64,000 bases of DNA from Alloyangia pacifica. GTDB lineage: Bacteria > Pseudomonadota > Alphaproteobacteria > Rhodobacterales > Rhodobacteraceae. Location: the NCBI RefSeq assembly GCF_003111685.1, contig NZ_CP022190.1:1264001-1328000 (forward strand), in the 5' to 3' direction. A model generated the notes under the pieces. The model saw nothing but the letters and a program-made list of their open reading frames with translations, made no database searches and was not told the DNA's origin. The translations under genes and the position numbers were made by a program. The first letter of the stretch is position 1; every line of letters begins with the position of its first letter. Of this stretch, positions 60,713-64,000 are shown piece after piece.

Positions 60713-61788
60713 CAAGGCGTCCTTGATCGAGGGTCTGCCTTCAAGTGATGCGATTTGCTTGAAAGGTACAATGCGCAGGTGTGGCTGGGTGCCGCTGTTG
60801 CATCGGGAAGGCAGCCGATGTCGGCCAGAGACTGCTCGATGGCGAGAGAGAGCGGTGTCCGTGGTTCCGCGCCGAGCAGTTCGACAAGCCGAGTGTTGTC
60901 GAGGCGCATGGGATGCCGCCAGACCGGCTCGATCTCGATGGCCTCCCTTGGAAAGCCGCCGAACGGCGCAGCCAGACGCATGAGCCACCAGGGGAACGAC
61001 CTCTCTGGAACAGAGCGCCCGACGACACCCCGGATCGTCTCAACCAGCGTCCGGCCATCCGCGTCCCACAGCCCCTCAAACTGGAGGCATTCGTGCGGCA
61101 ACAGGCGGTCCGGGCTATCAAGCAGTTGCGCGAAGGCTTCGGCGAGATCGGGCAGATATGCGTAGGCATGCGGCACGCCCTTGGCCATGGTAGTGATTTT
61201 CCGAACCGGCGCGCCGGCGGTCAGCATCGCCTGCGAGACCCAGCTCGACCGGGCACCCGGGCCTAAGAAGTCACCGGCCCGTAGGATCAGGCTAGGGACG
61301 TCCGGCGCGGCATCCGCAAGGCGTTGCTCCAGTGCGACGCGGATGCGTCCCTTGCGGGTTTTCGCCGTCTGAGGCGTCGCTGCTGAGATCGCCGGAGTTA
61401 CGGCCGGGTCGTAATTGTAAACCGTGCCCGGCAGGACGACGCGCGCGCCGTCTACCGCGCGGGCGGCGGCGATCGTGTTGTCGATCATCGGCAGGACGAG
61501 CTTATCCCAATCGCGGTAGCCCGGCGGGTTGACTGCATGGACGATGATCTCTGCCGGTCTGCCCTGCCTCGCCGCGCGGATGACGTCTTCGCGGACCATG
61601 GCGTCGCCCGAGACGAAGTCCGGTGTCAGGCGTGCGGCGGGCCAGCCTACACTGGCTCTCGCCGGGTCGCGCACCATGGCGCGGACGGACCAGCCGTGAT
61701 CGGCCAGCGCGCGGGCGATGGCCCCGCCGACGCCTCCGGTCGCACCGAGAACCAGTGCGGTCCGTGAGCTACGTGATAGTTCGGTCAT
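60712..61788 (-). CDS. NAD(P)-dependent epimerase / NmrA-type oxidoreductase
   Basis: 358 residues. Rossmann motif LVLGATGGVGGAIARALADHG at residues 13-33, an extended-SDR layout with VVLPGTVYNYDP and LRAGDFLGPGA, and AYLPDLAEAFAQLLD. The last ~25 residues (SHTCALYLSS...) look appended. It is divergent from a LysR gene whose start is 91 bases away, which probably controls it. Substrate unknown. Confidence 0.85.
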   Translation of the reverse strand: MTELSRSSRTALVLGATGGVGGAIARALADHGWSVRAMVRDPARASVGWPAARLTPDFVSGDAMVREDVIRAARQGRPAEIIVHAVNPPGYRDWDKLVLPMIDNTIAAARAVDGARVVLPGTVYNYDPAVTPAISAATPQTAKTRKGRIRVALEQRLADAAPDVPSLILRAGDFLGPGARSSWVSQAMLTAGAPVRKITTMAKGVPHAYAYLPDLAEAFAQLLDSPDRLLPHECLQFEGLWDADGRTLVETIRGVVGRSVPERSFPWWLMRLAAPFGGFPREAIEIEPVWRHPMRLDNTRLVELLGAEPRTPLSLAIEQSLADIGCLPDATAAPSHTCALYLSSKSHHLKADPRSRTP

Positions 61789-61878
61789 GGCGCTCTCCTT
61801 GGGTTGATCCTGCCAAGATGGCGCGTCGAGAGGTCACAAGGAATTGTCAGAAACATCCAGACTGCTTACAAGAAATCT

Positions 61879-62781
61879 ATGAGCATATCAGAGCGCCCTG
61901 ATGTTGGCTGGGACGACCAGCGCGCATTTCTCGCCGTCATCGATGGTGGTAGCCTGTCGGAGGCGGCACGCAGGCTCGGCCTGTCGCAACCGACGGTTCG
62001 CGCCCGCATTGCCTGCCTGGAGAAGGCCCTGGGCAGCGCGCTTTTCACGCGCGCGGTCAACGGGATGGTCCCGACGAAACAGGCGCTCGCGCTCGCCATG
62101 CATGTCCGGGCGATGCAGCGCGCCTCGGATGCACTGGTGCGTGCCGCCTCAGCCCCTTCAGATGCGATAGCCGGCGTTGTGCGTCTGAGCGTGTCTGAGG
62201 TCGTCGGCATGGAGGTGATGCCTTCGATGCTGGCGTCGCTCCGCGCAGTGCATCCGGAGCTTCGCGTCGAACTCATTCTGTCGAACACCAGCGCAAACCT
62301 TCTGGAACAGGAGGTCGACGTTGCCATTCGCATGACGCCGCCCAAACAGAAGGCGCTGGTCGCACGCAAGGTCGCGACGATCCCACTGGGTTTCTACGCG
62401 CACCGTCGCTATCTCGAAGCCCGTGGTGTGCCGGCCACGATCGCGGAGTTTTCCACTCACGACCTGATCGGCCCTGATCGGTCTCGGAGGGATCTTCTCT
62501 TCGCCTCGCAGATCTTTCCCGAGTTGCCGCCAGAGCGCTTCGTTCTCAGAACCGATAGCCATCCCGCGCACCTTGCCGCTGCCCGCGCCGGCCTCGGCAT
62601 CGCCGTGGCGCAGGTCCCGTTGGCCCGGAGATACGACGATCTCGTCCGCGTCCTTCCGGACCTCCAGGTCGCGGCCCTAGAGACGTGGATCGTCCTGCAT
62701 GAGGACTTGAGAGACACCCCGCGCGTGCGCGCGCTGAGAGACCATCTTGCCGCCGCATTCGTGGATTTTGGCCGTGGCTGA
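61879..62781 (+). CDS. LysR family transcriptional regulator
   Basis: 300 residues from the ATG at 61879; an upstream ATG at 61804 is unlikely. HTH: DDQRAFLAVIDGGSLSEAARRLGLSQPTVRARIACLE. Effector domain includes VRLSVSEVVGMEVMPSMLASLRAVHPELRVELILS, as in regulators of small dehydrogenase genes. Divergent from the epimerase-like gene. Confidence 0.92.
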   Translation: MSISERPDVGWDDQRAFLAVIDGGSLSEAARRLGLSQPTVRARIACLEKALGSALFTRAVNGMVPTKQALALAMHVRAMQRASDALVRAASAPSDAIAGVVRLSVSEVVGMEVMPSMLASLRAVHPELRVELILSNTSANLLEQEVDVAIRMTPPKQKALVARKVATIPLGFYAHRRYLEARGVPATIAEFSTHDLIGPDRSRRDLLFASQIFPELPPERFVLRTDSHPAHLAAARAGLGIAVAQVPLARRYDDLVRVLPDLQVAALETWIVLHEDLRDTPRVRALRDHLAAAFVDFGRG

Positions 62782-62805
62782 GGCTGAGGCTGAGGCTGAG
62801 GCTGG
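62776..62805 (+). repeat. Tandem hexamer repeat at the end of the lysR gene
   Basis: ggctga repeated four times then ggctgg; the first unit contains the lysR stop codon. Slippage here could change the C-terminus only by shifting the stop. Confidence 0.8.
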
Positions 62806-62936
62806 CGTGTGACAGATTGGCCGCGCGGGTCACAGGTTCACTTAGGAGTTTTTTAACACAATCCGGACAAAGCTGCCGTACGGATGGCCGCACATTCTCT
62901 ACACTGCTGCCGACAGGACGGCTTGGTGCTACGGCC

Positions 62937-64000
62937 CTACACCTTGCCTCCTACGTCAGAAGCGCACTCCGCGTATCCGCCACATTTGCGACTGACCCCG
63001 GTGAGAGTGAGAATGAAAACGGCCGTAGGTAAGAACACCATGGCGACACCGCCAACGGCATCCGAGAGCAAGCCCCCCAGGAGCGGCAATGCGAATGCGA
63101 CGAGGTAGCCCACAAAGGTGATCCCGCCGGTCAGGCGCGCGACATTCGACTCCGCGGTCACGACGGGCGGCAGCGACATAATCAGAATGAGTTGCAGTGA
63201 TGCGGCAAAGCCAGCGACGAGGGCGCAGAGATAGCCGACCGGGCCGGGCACGAAGCCGAAACCGATCATGCCGGCAGCAGCGACGATGCCAGTCATGACG
63301 ACCGGGCGGCGGCGACCGATCCACGCCGCCTTCCACCAGAGCATGGCTAGGGACGCCAGCAACGCCGTGGCGTTATAGGCAACGATCAGGACTCCGAGCC
63401 ACGCGGCGTCCCCCCGCGCAGAAAGGGTCACGTCCATGTAGGCGTTGATACTAAAGAACACGGCAATCGACCCGGCCAGCCAGAGACCAAGCTCCCATGT
63501 CCGGCCGTCCGGCCAGTCTGGCGCAACTGGAGTAGGACCGCCGGGCTTGGCCTTCTCCCCGGTAAGCAGGATGAGCAGCGCGATCACCGCGGCCGGTATT
63601 GCCCAGAGCGCCAAGGCCATGCGCCAGTCCTGCCCGGCCAGAGGCACCACGACTGGCAATGTCGCCCCGGCCCCTAGAAGCTCACCGACCATCATCCCGT
63701 TCAGATAAACCGCGCTTCCCATGGCCGCCTGTGCAGGAAGCCAGCCCCGCACGGCGCTCGGCAGGGCTGTCTGAAACATCGCAATTCCGATTCCCATGCC
63801 AATGGTGGCCGCAAACAGTAGTACCGCTGACGAGGTCCATCCGCGAGAGGCCGACAGCACGGCACTGAGGAGGAGGCCGACTGCAATCGTCCGGGCAGGA
63901 CCGATCCGCGCTATGGCCCATACGGCAAGCGGCGCAGCCAAAGCGAGAACCACAACCGGAACGATGGTCAGGGCGCCCGTGCCGGTGGTCGACAGCTTCA
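62937..64000 (-). CDS. MFS transporter, N-terminus outside window
   Basis: The frame is open to the right edge, so at least 354 residues are visible and the start is missing. Ten or so hydrophobic segments with MFS-like loops (IARIGPARTIAVGLLLSAV; FQTALPSAVRGWLPAQAAMGSAVYLNGMMVGELLG) suggest the CynX/NimT-type group of small-anion or drug transporters. It ends with a Cys-containing tail. It converges with the LysR gene. Confidence 0.88.
   Translation of the reverse strand, partial: KLSTTGTGALTIVPVVVLALAAPLAVWAIARIGPARTIAVGLLLSAVLSASRGWTSSAVLLFAATIGMGIGIAMFQTALPSAVRGWLPAQAAMGSAVYLNGMMVGELLGAGATLPVVVPLAGQDWRMALALWAIPAAVIALLILLTGEKAKPGGPTPVAPDWPDGRTWELGLWLAGSIAVFFSINAYMDVTLSARGDAAWLGVLIVAYNATALLASLAMLWWKAAWIGRRRPVVMTGIVAAAGMIGFGFVPGPVGYLCALVAGFAASLQLILIMSLPPVVTAESNVARLTGGITFVGYLVAFALPLLGGLLSDAVGGVAMVFLPTAVFILTLTGVSRKCGGYAECASDVGGKV

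Overview
The window looks like an accessory region of a Rhodobacterales-type alphaproteobacterium. It is GC-rich and carries TRAP and dipeptide/opine ABC transporters, IS110 and IS5 elements, and roseobacter-like catabolic operons. No rRNA, tRNA, replication gene or CRISPR array was found, so chromosome versus plasmid cannot be decided. Most of the window is a mosaic mobile island built around two different Tn7-like transposition modules.

Layout: (1) 1-3416: 3' end of a sulfatase gene, a dispersed intergenic repeat, IS110-family copy 1 and an unknown gene. (2) 3467-3671: a compound transposon-end region where a right-type end and a left-type end abut. (3) 3774-7739: minus-strand tnsA-tnsB-tnsC module 1, with tnsC frameshifted. 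(4) 8367-21700: an opine-type catabolic cassette (PrpD-family protein, opine dehydrogenase, oligopeptide-type ABC importer, three-subunit flavoenzyme, extra FAD oxidase, LysR regulator), lying between two direct copies of a ~450-bp non-coding repeat. (5) 22379-28045: a UvrD-like helicase with an embedded nuclease-like domain, a membrane/PLD-like protein and an McrB-type remnant; the last two are cut by one IS5-family element. (6) 28831-32074: a tightly overlapping operon metallophosphoesterase / small membrane protein / TniQ. (7) 32124-39058: small unknown genes, a broken kptA, a DUF3604-PpiC pair bounded by dispersed repeats, VOC, SDR/HxlR pair and KTSC. (8) 39158-42444: inverted IS110 copy 2 and an OLD-family ATPase-nuclease. 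(9) 43120-43182: a right-type transposon end matching the left-type end at 3532, so a ~39.6-kb Tn7-like element is plausible between them.

(10) 43374-49123: a second, complete minus-strand module tnsA-tnsB-tnsC-tniQ. (11) 49746-50708: a winged-helix-like unknown gene and a second copy of the small membrane protein gene. (12) 51021-58128: an IclR-TRAP-cupin-CaiB-MaoC-CitE-MaoC operon, probably for CoA-dependent breakdown of a branched C4/C5 dicarboxylate, again lying between direct repeats (~315 bp, each holding a small membrane protein gene). (13) 58722-64000: HipAB-like toxin-antitoxin pair, a small coupled gene, an NAD-dependent epimerase-like gene with a divergent LysR regulator, and an MFS transporter running off the end.

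How it fits together: the tns modules provide transposase, ATPase and target-selector functions; the catabolic cassettes, nuclease/helicase genes and toxin-antitoxin pair look like cargo. The opine cassette carries its own regulon: three promoters share a TAT-N11-ATA-like LysR box exactly 20 bp upstream of the -35 element. Both catabolic cassettes sit between diverged direct repeats of backbone sequence, which suggests a common way of loading cargo. Both TnsA-like proteins keep the acidic residues but have Arg where the family has its catalytic Lys.
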